From assembly GCF_900457465.1 (NCBI RefSeq), contig NZ_UAUU01000011.1, forward strand, positions 1,984,001-2,048,000: a DNA stretch of 64,000 bases. The letters are read 5' to 3'. This document shows, piece by piece, positions 19,301 to 27,503 of this stretch (positions are counted from its first letter, which is position 1; each line of letters starts with the position of its first letter). The notes below the pieces were generated by a model. It saw nothing but the letters and a program-made list of their open reading frames with translations, had not been told where the DNA came from and did no database searches. The position numbers and the translations under genes are program-made. The DNA comes from Sphingobacterium multivorum. Its GTDB lineage: Bacteria > Bacteroidota > Bacteroidia > Sphingobacteriales > Sphingobacteriaceae.

Positions 19301-19406
19301 TTTTTCCAGTTTCAAAATTTACCTTCATTTGTGAAAGGTTTTGTTGGGCATGAAATCCCTGCCAGCCGAATAATAGAAATACGGTGGCCGTGCATAAAAT
19401 TTTCAT
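16320..19406 (-). CDS. SusC/RagA family TonB-dependent transporter
   Basis: 1028 residues. Signal peptide (about 20 residues, ending FHAQ), then an STN secretin/TonB short N-domain (about 25-100), which usually receives a FecR-type signal. The plug domain contains TGSIAKVTAKDIENQPVTNV and the motif VDGVPFSEI; DADATAIYGSRGANGVIIVTT follows, and then a large C-terminal barrel ends in SFGAQINL. The typical CarboxypepD-like domain is absent or very short. With SusD it forms an outer-membrane importer. The STN domain and the upstream FecR/sigma pair indicate transcription under cell-surface signalling. Confidence 0.95.
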   Translation of the reverse strand: MKILCTATVFLLFGWQGFHAQQNLSQMKVNFETGKTSAPEAVEKFLNENIARYNYSNDDLKNYIVQPLKCKNEPVLDCLNKLLKDIPVEALIYENSIIIRPKKIKQTTNIQASTVNLAKVDTIKNITDTHAIEEVVLNAGYYKVTDKKRTGSIAKVTAKDIENQPVTNVLSTVQGRMAGVNIIQNSGIPGGGFEIQIRGQNSLRTGSFTDPNGNVPLYVVDGVPFSEISAQKSQISSTTFPGGNINPLNSINPNDIESIEVLKDADATAIYGSRGANGVIIVTTKKGKTGRVSLNFSSNYGISEAVSNLKLLSKDQYLKMRYTAYKNDGITTIPTNAYDINGTWDQNNETNWVKTLIGKKATLNNTQLSLSGGSETTNFILSLGHNEQTTVFGQGFKYNSNTINSNISHRSTDRRFLISISNMFTQQKNNVLMNDVTRNAYLLAPVSPKLYNEDGSLNWANNTFTNPLAGYNASYINDTKLLQSNFNIEYRLFEDFKIKVNTGINYTTIDEMTLSPNTIYSPYLASGQSSASSQTDKKSQQIFSFILEPQLNWQKKWGNHNLEALVGGSFQSSQRNVDERLGFGFESNQFITNIGAAKSIMTLENSDIEYRYAALFGRINYQFQDKYIINLTGRRDGSSRFGPNNRFANFGAIGAAWLFSNENLFKRVAWLSFGKIRASYGAAGSDNIGDFQYLNNYTVSSSLNYNNTTGLSPSRLYNPDYSWEVTKKLEAALDLGFFKNRLNLTTAWYKNRSSNQLVGYQLSSVTGFTSVIANLAATIENRGLEIEISGRPLVSKNIQWESSFNISFPKNKLLSFPGLEGSSYANQYVIGQPTNIVKLYQLEGINPATGQYQFKDFNGDGKISAADDRQVVENIAVKYFGGWNNTITYKNWSLSALFQFVKKKGINYNSLMSMPGLMNNQPTEVLNVWSADNPNGFYMPYSTINSTSHTLFRSSTAIVSDASFIRLKNLQVSYRIPLRGEFLKNVTIYFQGQNLWTWTKFFGVDPEAATLGYLPPLRTYSFGAQINL

Positions 19407-19463
19407 ATTTTTGCATGTATTTAAAAATTAATGATTCCGTTAAGTTTTATTAGTTAGATACGG

Positions 19464-19487
19464 GACCGACGGTTGCGCCCGTCGGTC
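19464..19487 (-). promoter_or_regulatory. Hairpin in the fecR-susC spacer
   Basis: A perfect 9-bp GC-rich stem (GACCGACGG at 19464-19472 with CCGTCGGTC at 19479-19487) with a 6-nt loop lies between the fecR stop (19553) and the susC start (19406). On the minus strand no T-run follows, so it may act as a partial terminator, processing site or attenuator between the regulator and transporter genes. The second SusC locus has a similar hairpin in the same spacer. Confidence 0.6.
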
Positions 19488-19552
19488 TATTTATTTCTAA
19501 CCCATTTTTTTAGGTGTCTGGGATCGTGCCCACTGTAATCATGGAGCGGATT

Positions 19553-20383
19553 TTACTCCTCCAGTTGAAATGTGTTCTCATTGACTTTTTCTATGTTTAG
19601 GTTTAATTGTATTGCGACCCTTTCAAGGAGTTTATCGGCCGTTTCCTCGGGAGCGACGATAGATATTTTAGAATAACTTCTATTTTCAGGGAAAATAATT
19701 TTTATTCCATAGATCTTTTCAATTGTGCTTATGGCTTGTTGTAAATCATAGTCTCTAAATGAGATGCTGACCTTTGACGCTGTTTTTTCTGAGGTTTCTT
19801 TTTTTGTAGGGGTAATCACTGCAACCTTTGTATCTCCGAGATTCGAAAAAGTTTCATTTGGATGAATCACATATGATTCTTTTATCCTTTCATTCTGTGT
19901 GACCTGAACTTTACCTTCATATAGGTCTATATTTAAGTTTGATCCACTTTGCACAACCTTAAATATCGTTCCCAGTACTTTAGCCTGATAATTTCCTGCA
20001 TGGACAATGAAAGGATGAGTTTTTGATTTGCTGACATTAAATATGGCATCACCTTCAAGAAGGACATCTCTGGTATCTGACGGGAACGATTTTTCGACTG
20101 TTAATTTTGCACCTTTGGATAATGTAACTATGGAGCCATCTTTTAAGGTTATGGTCAAAACATTCTGAGTTGCCTGATATACATCTGGAATGTATAAAGA
20201 TCGATACGAAACTATACTACCGATCAGTACCAATATGGCTGCAACCATCAAAGAAGTGAAACGGATCATTTTCCTTTTCTGTTTCTTTAATTCATAATCT
20301 TTAATACGAGAGGTTAATTTCTCCCATACCTCTTTTGATTCCTGATCCGTAAGGGGCTCAATTTCGTTTTTTTCATTGTTCAT
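19553..20383 (-). CDS. FecR family anti-sigma regulator
   Basis: 276 residues: a cytoplasmic N-terminus, one membrane span (about 42-63), a FecR domain (about 80-175, with GSIVTLSKGAKL and LEGDAIFNVSKSKTHPFIVHAG) and a C-terminal DUF4974 domain (about 200-270). It senses the state of the TonB-dependent transporter through the STN domain and controls the ECF sigma factor encoded upstream. A spacer with a hairpin separates it from susC. Confidence 0.93.
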   Translation of the reverse strand: MNNEKNEIEPLTDQESKEVWEKLTSRIKDYELKKQKRKMIRFTSLMVAAILVLIGSIVSYRSLYIPDVYQATQNVLTITLKDGSIVTLSKGAKLTVEKSFPSDTRDVLLEGDAIFNVSKSKTHPFIVHAGNYQAKVLGTIFKVVQSGSNLNIDLYEGKVQVTQNERIKESYVIHPNETFSNLGDTKVAVITPTKKETSEKTASKVSISFRDYDLQQAISTIEKIYGIKIIFPENRSYSKISIVAPEETADKLLERVAIQLNLNIEKVNENTFQLEE

Positions 20384-20465
20384 AGGATGGGCTTTATTAT
20401 ATATACCTGAGAATAGGCAAAAGTCCTCCCTATAAATAGTAAAAATTAACTATTTTTAACTTAAA

Positions 20466-20990
20466 TTAAGATTTTTTATGATAGTTTCGTAAAAATGACA
20501 TTGCCTTATAAACTTGGTTTTCCACGGCTTTTGTCGAAAGATGAAGGTGGTCTGCAATTTTTTCTTGTTTAATGCCATCAAGTTTATTCAGCTTAAAAAT
20601 TTGTTTTCTTGCAGTTGGTAGGAGTTCTATACTAAGATGTACAGCATTTAACATTTCTTCTTTTTCTAGCTGTGTTTCTAAGGCATCGGATGAATCATCC
20701 TGTAATTGAAGATCTGATATTTCTAATAGAAACGGTTGTTTCTTTTTTCGGGAAGCGAAATTAGAGATTTCCTGGTTGCATGTTTTTATGATTATGCTTT
20801 CAGTATTTGCTGATGTGAGGGATGCTTTATATTTCCATACATGAAAAAAGACGTTCTGCATTATATCGAGTGCGTCATCCCTGTCTTTTACTTTGGCAAT
20901 CGCAATATCAAAAACACGTTTGCGATATGTTTCATATATTTTCTGAAACATAATATCATAGCTGTTTTTATTGCGTGAAAATAATGACAT
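20466..20990 (-). CDS. ECF-type RNA polymerase sigma-70 factor
   Basis: 174 residues with sigma region 2 (DALDIMQNVFFHVW, about 41-54) and region 4 with a helix-turn-helix (QEKIADHLHLSTKAVENQVYKAM, about 142-164). It is the first gene of the sigma-FecR-SusC-SusD-peptidase locus and lies 82 nt before fecR. It probably activates the susC operon when released by FecR. Confidence 0.93.
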   Translation of the reverse strand: MSLFSRNKNSYDIMFQKIYETYRKRVFDIAIAKVKDRDDALDIMQNVFFHVWKYKASLTSANTESIIIKTCNQEISNFASRKKKQPFLLEISDLQLQDDSSDALETQLEKEEMLNAVHLSIELLPTARKQIFKLNKLDGIKQEKIADHLHLSTKAVENQVYKAMSFLRNYHKKS

Positions 20991-20999
20991 TTAAGGTTT

Positions 21000-21610
21000 T
21001 TAGGATAATTCGCAGTACACAAATTTACGTATAATTTGTTAAATATGTTTATTTTAGCAATATATTTGCATTGTTGCGATATAAAAATTAAAGTATATTA
21101 TGCAAAATTGTAGTATATTTCGTTTATAATTTAATTAAAGATTTTATATCATATTTTAGTGATAATAATTTTCGTTTGTAAAAATATTTATATATTAGCA
21201 CCCTAATTTTATCGTAAAAAAAAGCGTAAGCTGTCAAAAAGGTTTTGAGAAAACTGCGAAACTTCCAAATAACCTGACTATTGACAGACTTACGCCTGTG
21301 TCTCAAAATATGGGCATGGGCTAGGTCGTCATTAGGTTATGGGTTCTTCGCAGTACCTCTCAAAGATGGCGTATCTGGTTCCATGCCTTTTGTATTTACC
21401 CAAGAATACATCAGTGCAAAACCTTAATAATTTAAGTTATTATACGACAGGTTTTGACGTTTTGACAGTTTAATTTCGCTTTTAATTCATTGATAATAAA
21501 TATCTAGGCAGCGTATTTTATTCAAATTTCCGTGAAAATACGGATGTCTAGTTGTTAAAAATAAAATAAATTGCGAAGCCAAAATTAACCTTGAAAAACA
21601 CACCTTTGAG
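21000..21610. other. AT-rich intergenic region with an imperfect inverted repeat
   Basis: About 610 bases without a convincing gene between the divergent ECF sigma gene and the transglutaminase-like gene. The one structured element is an inverted repeat, GCGTAAGCTGTCAA at 21224-21237 against TTGACAGACTTACGC at 21281-21295 (one bulged base). It could fold into a long hairpin or mark an old insertion end. The rest, including a short minus-strand open frame over the repeat, shows nothing I can assign. Confidence 0.5.
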
Positions 21611-23110
21611 ATGAGACAAATATTATTATTTAGTTTATTTTTAAGCTATCATTATATATATGGACAGATCCCAAATCTGCCGCAAAAACCAGGTATTTCT
21701 AATCTTTATAGTGTACCAGAAAGTCTTAATAATCAACCTACACATAGATCCGCCTCTCCAAATATTTATTCCAATTCAAATCCTTATAAGAACGTTACAC
21801 CCCGAGACGATCAGGAAGAGATAAATAAAGAGGTTGAACGGCAGATGGCTATGATCAGGGAGGAATCCCATGCGAAAAATTATATGCTTAGTTCTTTATC
21901 TGATCGAAAAGGGACCGATTCTTATTATCGGGCTTATGACAACCTAACGAAGTTTGACCCTGAAAACTACTCCATTACAGATGCTGTTTTTTTGGTTGAG
22001 AATGCATATAACAACAATGACCGGAACTTTCAGGCAGCCTATCAAACGCAGATTCAGAAAGCTACTAACATTATCAGACAGCAGCTCAAGCAAAATGGAA
22101 TAGAAGATTCTGATAATGTTGCTAAAAACCTTTCAATATTTAGATACTTTTCACAAGATACAAAGCAGAATGGAAAAGTAGTCCATAAGGCCGTCAAATA
22201 TGATTTTGAAGATTATATGGGCACAAAGGATTACAGTAAGATGTTTGTTTCCAAATTGATGAAAACAAATACCGGTCAATGTCATTCTATGCCGCTACTT
22301 TATCTGATATTGGCTGAACAGATCGGTGCCGAGGCTTTTCTTGTTGTGTCACCCAATCATTCTTATATACGTTTCAAGGACGATGATGGGGAAGATCTCA
22401 GCGTGGAGCTGACCAATGGAATGTTTTCCGCAAACTCTTTCGTATTAAACTCCGGCTATATAAAAGCTGAAGCCCTTAAGAATAAGCTTTATATGCAAAA
22501 TATGACGAAAAAGGAAGTCCTTTCACAGACTTACGTTGACCTTGCGAGCGGGTATATCCACAAGTTTGGCTATGATGAGTTCGTAGCTAAAGTTTTAGGA
22601 AAGGCACTGGAGCTCAATCCGAATAATATTAACGCAACCTTATGGAAAAGTAACACAGATCAAATGAGGTTTATGCAGGCATGTAACCGGGTAAATATTG
22701 ATCCTGAAAATAAGGAACAGTTGCAAAAGATCAGGAATTATCCTCCACTGGAAAATCAATTTCTGGAAATAAAGGCCGGGTTTGACTATATAGACCAGTC
22801 CGGTTTTGCACAAATGCCTGCGGAACAGTATGAACAATGGCTTGGCTCTTTAAAGGGCACAGAAAACAAACAAAAAAGTGATGAAATCGCCGAACGTATT
22901 AAAATATTAAATGCAGAGAAACTTAGAAAGGCGAAGAAACAACCAAAACCATCCCCTCCAAAAAAAGAGAAACCCAAAGATTATAGGATACTTAGAGAAT
23001 TATTAACCATTAACGAAAAACAAACAAATTATGAGAAAGTACTTATTTTTTCTGCTGTTGTTCCTGCTAAGTTTTTCCCATGCGCAGGTAAATCAGAAGA
23101 TAAAATCTAA
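21611..23110 (+). CDS. Secreted transglutaminase-like protein of a toxin cassette
   Basis: 499 residues with a signal peptide (about 19 residues, ending YIYGQ), a low-complexity Pro/Ser/Asn stretch (about 20-70) and a central transglutaminase-like segment: NTGQCHSMPLLYLILAEQ (Cys about 227), then SPNHSYIRF (His about 248) and SVELTNG. This Cys-His order matches SirB1/transglutaminase-like folds. A helical TPR-like region follows. The last about 27 residues overlap the signal peptide of the next gene by 80 nt in another frame, and a Pro/Lys-rich stretch (KPSPPKKEKPK) precedes them. The true end may have been near 23026, with a late frameshift extending it. A paralogue lies at 26565-30211, so the pairing with RHS-type toxins is probably functional. 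Confidence 0.7.
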   Translation: MRQILLFSLFLSYHYIYGQIPNLPQKPGISNLYSVPESLNNQPTHRSASPNIYSNSNPYKNVTPRDDQEEINKEVERQMAMIREESHAKNYMLSSLSDRKGTDSYYRAYDNLTKFDPENYSITDAVFLVENAYNNNDRNFQAAYQTQIQKATNIIRQQLKQNGIEDSDNVAKNLSIFRYFSQDTKQNGKVVHKAVKYDFEDYMGTKDYSKMFVSKLMKTNTGQCHSMPLLYLILAEQIGAEAFLVVSPNHSYIRFKDDDGEDLSVELTNGMFSANSFVLNSGYIKAEALKNKLYMQNMTKKEVLSQTYVDLASGYIHKFGYDEFVAKVLGKALELNPNNINATLWKSNTDQMRFMQACNRVNIDPENKEQLQKIRNYPPLENQFLEIKAGFDYIDQSGFAQMPAEQYEQWLGSLKGTENKQKSDEIAERIKILNAEKLRKAKKQPKPSPPKKEKPKDYRILRELLTINEKQTNYEKVLIFSAVVPAKFFPCAGKSEDKI

Positions 23111-24287
23111 TAAAAAAAAGGAATGGGTCAATCCAGTTAGGCTTACGAAGGAGGAAAGATCACGTCCCTATATGGGCGAAGTTCTCAAAACCAGAGACAG
23201 CCTAAGTCCTTCCGAAGCAGAAAGAAGGCGAAAAAACATTGAGGCGGGAAACCCATTCAAAAAGTATGGATACTATCCGAAAGTAGCCACGCTGAGCAAA
23301 GGAAAGTATCTGGAATTTCATGACCAGGATAGTATCGTCACGATTGGATCGGTAAGGTTTAATGTTAAAAAAGGGGAAATCGTTGATTTCATTGAGATCG
23401 ATCTTAATGATCCGGACGCACAGCCAATTGGTGATACACATGGCAGGTGGATGAGTCCCGACCCATTGAGTGAGGAGTTTTCAAGTTGGACACCTTACAA
23501 TTATGCGTTTAATAATCCTATTAAAAATATTGATCCTGACGGTAGAGCTGCTTTTGATTGGGTACACAATAGGGAGACAAATAGTATATATTGGAATAAT
23601 AATGCAACAAGTCAATCAACCGCTGGTGCCAATGAAACTTATTTAGGAAAGTCCGGTACATACACTACTGAAAATGGATCAACCACCGCATTAAATGCCA
23701 ACGGTTCTTATACCAATAATTCTCTTTTGGCCCCATTGGGTGTAATGACCAATCTTGATCCCCTTATTCATGCAGGGGATATGGCACCTGGGTTAAGTAT
23801 GGCAGCATTTGGAGATCCTAACGGTCCTACCATAAGCGGTATACCAGATTCAAGAGGAAAAACCGATATTCAAATGCTTGTCTCTGAAAATCCTTTGGTA
23901 CAGGAGGCGGCAATAGGTTTATTGACAGGGGGAACTTTCAATGCATTTAGAAGGGCCTTCGCTGTGAAAGAAGGTGTGTCGGCATTAAGTGAGGCAAGAA
24001 GATTAGGGCAGGCCGGAGAAGAAGCTGTTGGAATATCAGGACCGAAGGTTGGTGTAGATATAGGTGGTAAGATGAGATTTCCAGACCGTTTAACAGCAAC
24101 TACATTGGAGGAGGTAAAGAATGTAAAAAGTCAGAGCTTTACACGTCAGTTACGTGACTATCTAAATTATTCTCAATCAACGAATAGAGAAATGATATTA
24201 TATACGAGGCCAAATACTACACTTAGTGGTCCTTTGCGCAAGGCTATTGAAGCAAATCAAATAACTCATAAATTTATACCACAATAA
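23031..24287 (+). CDS. Mini-RHS polymorphic toxin with a PD-(D/E)xK nuclease-like tip
   Basis: 418 residues with a signal peptide (about 18 residues, ending FSHAQ). The RHS-associated core motif is present as GRWMSPDPLSEEFSSWTPYN and NNPIKNIDPDGR (about 137-170), but the long RHS repeat region is absent. The C-terminal about 90 residues carry GQAGEEAVG, FPDRL, then LEEVKNVKSQSFTRQL, a PD-(D/E)xK pattern like the restriction-endonuclease-fold toxins (Tox-REase-7 group). A DNase or RNase activity against competing cells is inferred. The four small genes after it are typical of immunity arrays. Confidence 0.8.
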   Translation: MRKYLFFLLLFLLSFSHAQVNQKIKSNKKKEWVNPVRLTKEERSRPYMGEVLKTRDSLSPSEAERRRKNIEAGNPFKKYGYYPKVATLSKGKYLEFHDQDSIVTIGSVRFNVKKGEIVDFIEIDLNDPDAQPIGDTHGRWMSPDPLSEEFSSWTPYNYAFNNPIKNIDPDGRAAFDWVHNRETNSIYWNNNATSQSTAGANETYLGKSGTYTTENGSTTALNANGSYTNNSLLAPLGVMTNLDPLIHAGDMAPGLSMAAFGDPNGPTISGIPDSRGKTDIQMLVSENPLVQEAAIGLLTGGTFNAFRRAFAVKEGVSALSEARRLGQAGEEAVGISGPKVGVDIGGKMRFPDRLTATTLEEVKNVKSQSFTRQLRDYLNYSQSTNREMILYTRPNTTLSGPLRKAIEANQITHKFIPQ

Positions 24288-24296
24288 AATTTAAGT

Positions 24297-24845
24297 ATGA
24301 AACCAAATTGGGAACAGATATTCGTTACATTATTACAGAAACCAGTAAAGACAGACGATGAATTTTCTGAAATGCAAAACGCGCGAGTGGAATTTGAAAA
24401 AGAACTGAATCTTGAAACACAAGCTTTGCTGCAAGAGATCGAATTGAAAGGTGTAAAGGCAAGTAATATATGGGATTTAGTAAATACTAGGTCGCCATAT
24501 CCGGAAGTAATTGACATTTTAACAGCGCACCTCACAAAAGATTATCATAACAAAAATAAGGAAGGAATAATTAGAGCACTAGGTGTTAGGGAAGCAGGGG
24601 TAGGTGTTGCTCAGCTTCTACTCAGAGCCTATTGTGATACAAACGATAAAGGAGTTAAGGATGCGATATTACTATCTATTTATAATATTTTAAAATCAAA
24701 AACTGCTAAAAAACTCTCAACAGAACAGGGGAACGAGGAGCCGTTTATGAGTTTATTACGAGTATTTATTGAAAACAGAAAAATTTCCGTGGATGATTTT
24801 GTTAAAATATTTCATAAAGATATTGAACCACTATTGAAAGAATAA
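24297..24845 (+). CDS. Candidate immunity protein (helical, HEAT-like)
   Basis: 182 residues, soluble and mostly helical, with repeats of paired helices that look HEAT-like (about 65-160). It starts 9 nt after the nuclease-toxin stop, the usual position of the cognate immunity gene. It has no signal peptide, as expected for a cytoplasmic antidote to a nuclease. The family is not recognised, and the assignment rests on position and fold appearance. Confidence 0.65.
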   Translation: MKPNWEQIFVTLLQKPVKTDDEFSEMQNARVEFEKELNLETQALLQEIELKGVKASNIWDLVNTRSPYPEVIDILTAHLTKDYHNKNKEGIIRALGVREAGVGVAQLLLRAYCDTNDKGVKDAILLSIYNILKSKTAKKLSTEQGNEEPFMSLLRVFIENRKISVDDFVKIFHKDIEPLLKE

Positions 24846-24846
24846 A

Positions 24847-25431
24847 ATGAATATGAAAAGAAAAATAGCGCTCGTTTTGATATGTATGCTTGTATTAGTT
24901 GTTCTTTTCAGCATAAGTAAAGGTAGTAAAGGTGTAAAATACGATGATTTTAGGTTTATTACTTACGAGCATTCGGGTGAGGGTGTAGAAATTGGTTCAT
25001 TTTCAAAAATAGATAAGAAAGGTGTTCTATGGGTGTTTTTAAAACGTTCAAAAGATTCTGCTTATTATAAATATCAACTGTCAGCTAATGAAATAGAAAA
25101 GCTAAGTATATTCTCATCTAAGAAGTTGGAGGATTTTGTTATTAGAAAACAACTTGATCAAGGTATTGGATATGCTGGTAGTTCTAATTTTTTAGGACTT
25201 AAGTTAGGGAATGATGAGGATAAAATCTGTTTTATCAAGCCTTTTATGGATAAAGATTTTAATGATGCGATGATGATGCTGGAAGATAAAGTTTTTAAAC
25301 AAAGTGATTCAAATAAAATTTCTCGATTTAATATCGATTTTGTAAGCATCAAACGAGATATACTTAAACAAGAAAGAATAAATTTTTACCTTCCTCAGAA
25401 ACAGCTGCCTCCAAAAATCCTAAAATGGTGA
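24847..25431 (+). CDS. Membrane-anchored protein of the toxin cassette
   Basis: 194 residues with one N-terminal membrane span (about 6-25) and a mixed alpha/beta exported domain. It starts 1 nt after the preceding gene and overlaps the next by 7 nt, so it is co-transcribed. The family is not recognised. It may be a second immunity protein or an orphan antidote kept from an earlier toxin tip. Confidence 0.65.
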   Translation: MNMKRKIALVLICMLVLVVLFSISKGSKGVKYDDFRFITYEHSGEGVEIGSFSKIDKKGVLWVFLKRSKDSAYYKYQLSANEIEKLSIFSSKKLEDFVIRKQLDQGIGYAGSSNFLGLKLGNDEDKICFIKPFMDKDFNDAMMMLEDKVFKQSDSNKISRFNIDFVSIKRDILKQERINFYLPQKQLPPKILKW

Positions 25432-26198
25432 CGGATAATCATATAACAATTGATGTAAACGATGAATATCTATATAATTTATACAAGGCAAAAAGCACGA
25501 TATGGTATTTTGATCATGTAATTGATAATGGATTTGAAGGATATAATTCTATAAAGTTCAAAAATGAAAATGAAGTCTTCGTTTGGTTAGAAAATGTAGA
25601 AACTGACGGTAAATATTATAAAGGAACTTTAGTTGAAAATGGTCAACCGCACATCATTTCCCGAAATGATGCTGCCGACTGGATGATAATTGATAATGAA
25701 AGAATGATAGGGGCTTATACCATACGTCATTATTACGATACGCTAACTAGGGATGAACAACTAAGTTTTGAAAATTATTGTGGATGTTGTATTGATCATG
25801 GTAATGATTTTTTTAAGGCGGACCGTTCGACACCTGAAGGTGCACTCATGACACTGGAAAACTTTTATAATGACAGGAATTGGGACGGTATTCTATCCTG
25901 TAAAGATTTTTATTGGGAGGCTGAAAATGTAATGTTGGAGCATGCAATGATTTTCGACCCAAAGACCCGTCTACAGCTGGCAAACGTATTGAAAGTTTCG
26001 TTACAAGAAGATCTTGGAAATAAAGCTTTTCCAAATTTTGAGGCGATTGAACGGGTATTCAATCTTTTAGAAAGAAGAGGAGAGCAGGAACTTATTGAAG
26101 AAAAGCTCATTTATGCGGATGGATTTGTGACAGTTAATAAATTCTGGGTTGGTTTGACAGAGAATGATGGATGGAAAGTATTAAATCTAGTAGACTAA
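25425..26198 (+). CDS. DUF2314-like protein with a second alpha/beta domain
   Basis: 257 residues, cytoplasmic. The first about 120 fit the DUF2314 (YegJ) pattern: IWYFDHVIDNG, the central EVFVWLENVETDGKYYKGTL and DWMIIDNERMIGAYT. The second half (from about 140, TPEGALMTLENFYNDRNWDG) looks like an NTF2/SnoaL-type cone fold. DUF2314 proteins recur in immunity gene arrays. It overlaps the previous gene by 7 nt. Confidence 0.65.
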   Translation: MVTDNHITIDVNDEYLYNLYKAKSTIWYFDHVIDNGFEGYNSIKFKNENEVFVWLENVETDGKYYKGTLVENGQPHIISRNDAADWMIIDNERMIGAYTIRHYYDTLTRDEQLSFENYCGCCIDHGNDFFKADRSTPEGALMTLENFYNDRNWDGILSCKDFYWEAENVMLEHAMIFDPKTRLQLANVLKVSLQEDLGNKAFPNFEAIERVFNLLERRGEQELIEEKLIYADGFVTVNKFWVGLTENDGWKVLNLVD

Positions 26199-26205
26199 AA
26201 TTAAA

Positions 26206-26538
26206 ATGCAGGTAACCATGAAATTAAATGAAATTATAAAAGCGATCAGAAGAAATACAATTAATGATTTACTCGGTGAAAAATTTAATGATATTGATTA
26301 TGAGAAAATAATCCTATATGCGGAGTTCACGGTGGGAGTTGATACTATATACAGGTTTTTTAAGTCCAAAAAGGGACTGGGAAAAATAGTCAAAGATGGT
26401 GAAATGACCTACGAACGCCTTTGTTCGCTTAAAGAGCTAAGCTTTTTGATAAATTATTATCTTTCTCAGTATGACCGAAAGACAGATGATATACTTGCAA
26501 TAGATATCATCGATCATTTAGATAATCCAAATTTTTAA
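26206..26538 (+). CDS. Small unidentified helical protein
   Basis: 110 residues, soluble and mainly helical, 7 nt after the previous stop. The ATG at 26218 (MKLNEI) is an alternative start. I recognise no family. It is the last gene before the interrupted transglutaminase-like gene and is most likely another member of the immunity/orphan array. Confidence 0.55.
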   Translation: MQVTMKLNEIIKAIRRNTINDLLGEKFNDIDYEKIILYAEFTVGVDTIYRFFKSKKGLGKIVKDGEMTYERLCSLKELSFLINYYLSQYDRKTDDILAIDIIDHLDNPNF

Positions 26539-26769
26539 ATTTACCCATTTTGGGGTACCAGATTATGAAACACTTTTATATCTTTTTATCTTTCTTTTTT
26601 GCAGGTCAGATGAAATCGCAGCAAAACCGATTTTATGATGATGCTTATCTGACTATTGATAATATGCTTAACGATAAATGCATATTCCGGTGATGTTGAC
26701 CCCTTTCCGGCGATACTGACCCCTCTGATTTTGGTTATCTGGGGGATTTTTACCAATAGCCTGACAATA

Positions 26770-27486
26770 TTACCTTTTTTTTCTTAGACTTTCACCCTTA
26801 AGTTCAATTCGGTGTGAAGTATGTACAATCCGGTCCAATACAGCGTCGGCGATTGTATCTTCCCCAATCACATCATACCAGCTTGCTACGGGAAGCTGAC
26901 TGGCTATAATGGTCGATGATCTGGCATGCCTATCTTCAATAATTTCCATCAGGTCCAGCCTTTGCTGCTGGTCTAGATTTACAAGACCGAAGTCATCCAG
27001 GATCAGCAGGTCAGCTTTTGCAATCCTGTCCAGAAGTTTGTGCATTGATCCTTCCAGTCTGGCAATCTTGGTTCGCTGGAGCAGCTTCTGTAGATTGAAG
27101 TATAAGACCTTTTTTCCCTGTGAGCATGCTTTTAAACCAAGGGCTGAGGCCAGAAAGCTTTTTCCGCACCCCGTCGCGCCCGATATCAGTAGCGGCTCAC
27201 CTCTTTCAATGTACCCGCCAGTAATTAGGTCAGCGATCTGGGCTTTGTCCATACCGCGTTTGGGATCCATATTGAGCTCCTCAACCGATGCCTGATAGCG
27301 AAAGGCAGCATTCTTTTTTAGTCTGTCAAACCGTTTTTCTTCCCGGCTGTCCAGCTCCGACTGCAAGAGCAGCTGCAACCCATCCTCAAAGTTAAGTTCT
27401 GTCATACGACGGGTTTCCACCAGCGCTTTCCAGCTACGCTCCATGCCCAATAGCCGGAGACTTTTCATGTTGTGTTCAATGTTCAC
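26770..27486 (-). CDS. istB: IstB ATPase of the IS21-family element
   Basis: 238 residues, a DnaA/DnaC-type AAA+ ATPase that helps the IstA transposase choose its target. The Walker A is GATGCGKS (about residue 104) and the Walker B is LLILDDFG (about 154). The N-terminal helical region fits the IS21 helper. It lies 17 nt after istA in the usual order. Length is typical (about 240-260). Confidence 0.96.
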   Translation of the reverse strand: MNIEHNMKSLRLLGMERSWKALVETRRMTELNFEDGLQLLLQSELDSREEKRFDRLKKNAAFRYQASVEELNMDPKRGMDKAQIADLITGGYIERGEPLLISGATGCGKSFLASALGLKACSQGKKVLYFNLQKLLQRTKIARLEGSMHKLLDRIAKADLLILDDFGLVNLDQQQRLDLMEIIEDRHARSSTIIASQLPVASWYDVIGEDTIADAVLDRIVHTSHRIELKGESLRKKR

Positions 27487-27503
27487 TGTAATTGATTTTT
27501 ATG

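Noticed and set aside
16320..19406. A polysaccharide utilisation locus for glycans
   Set aside because: No glycoside hydrolase, lyase or sulfatase is near either SusCD pair; a peptidase and a thioredoxin-like protein are there instead.
21124..21306. A 60-residue minus-strand frame over the inverted repeat
   Set aside because: Composition is very Lys/Phe/Tyr-rich from AT-rich DNA, and it has no neighbours or motifs. Probably chance.
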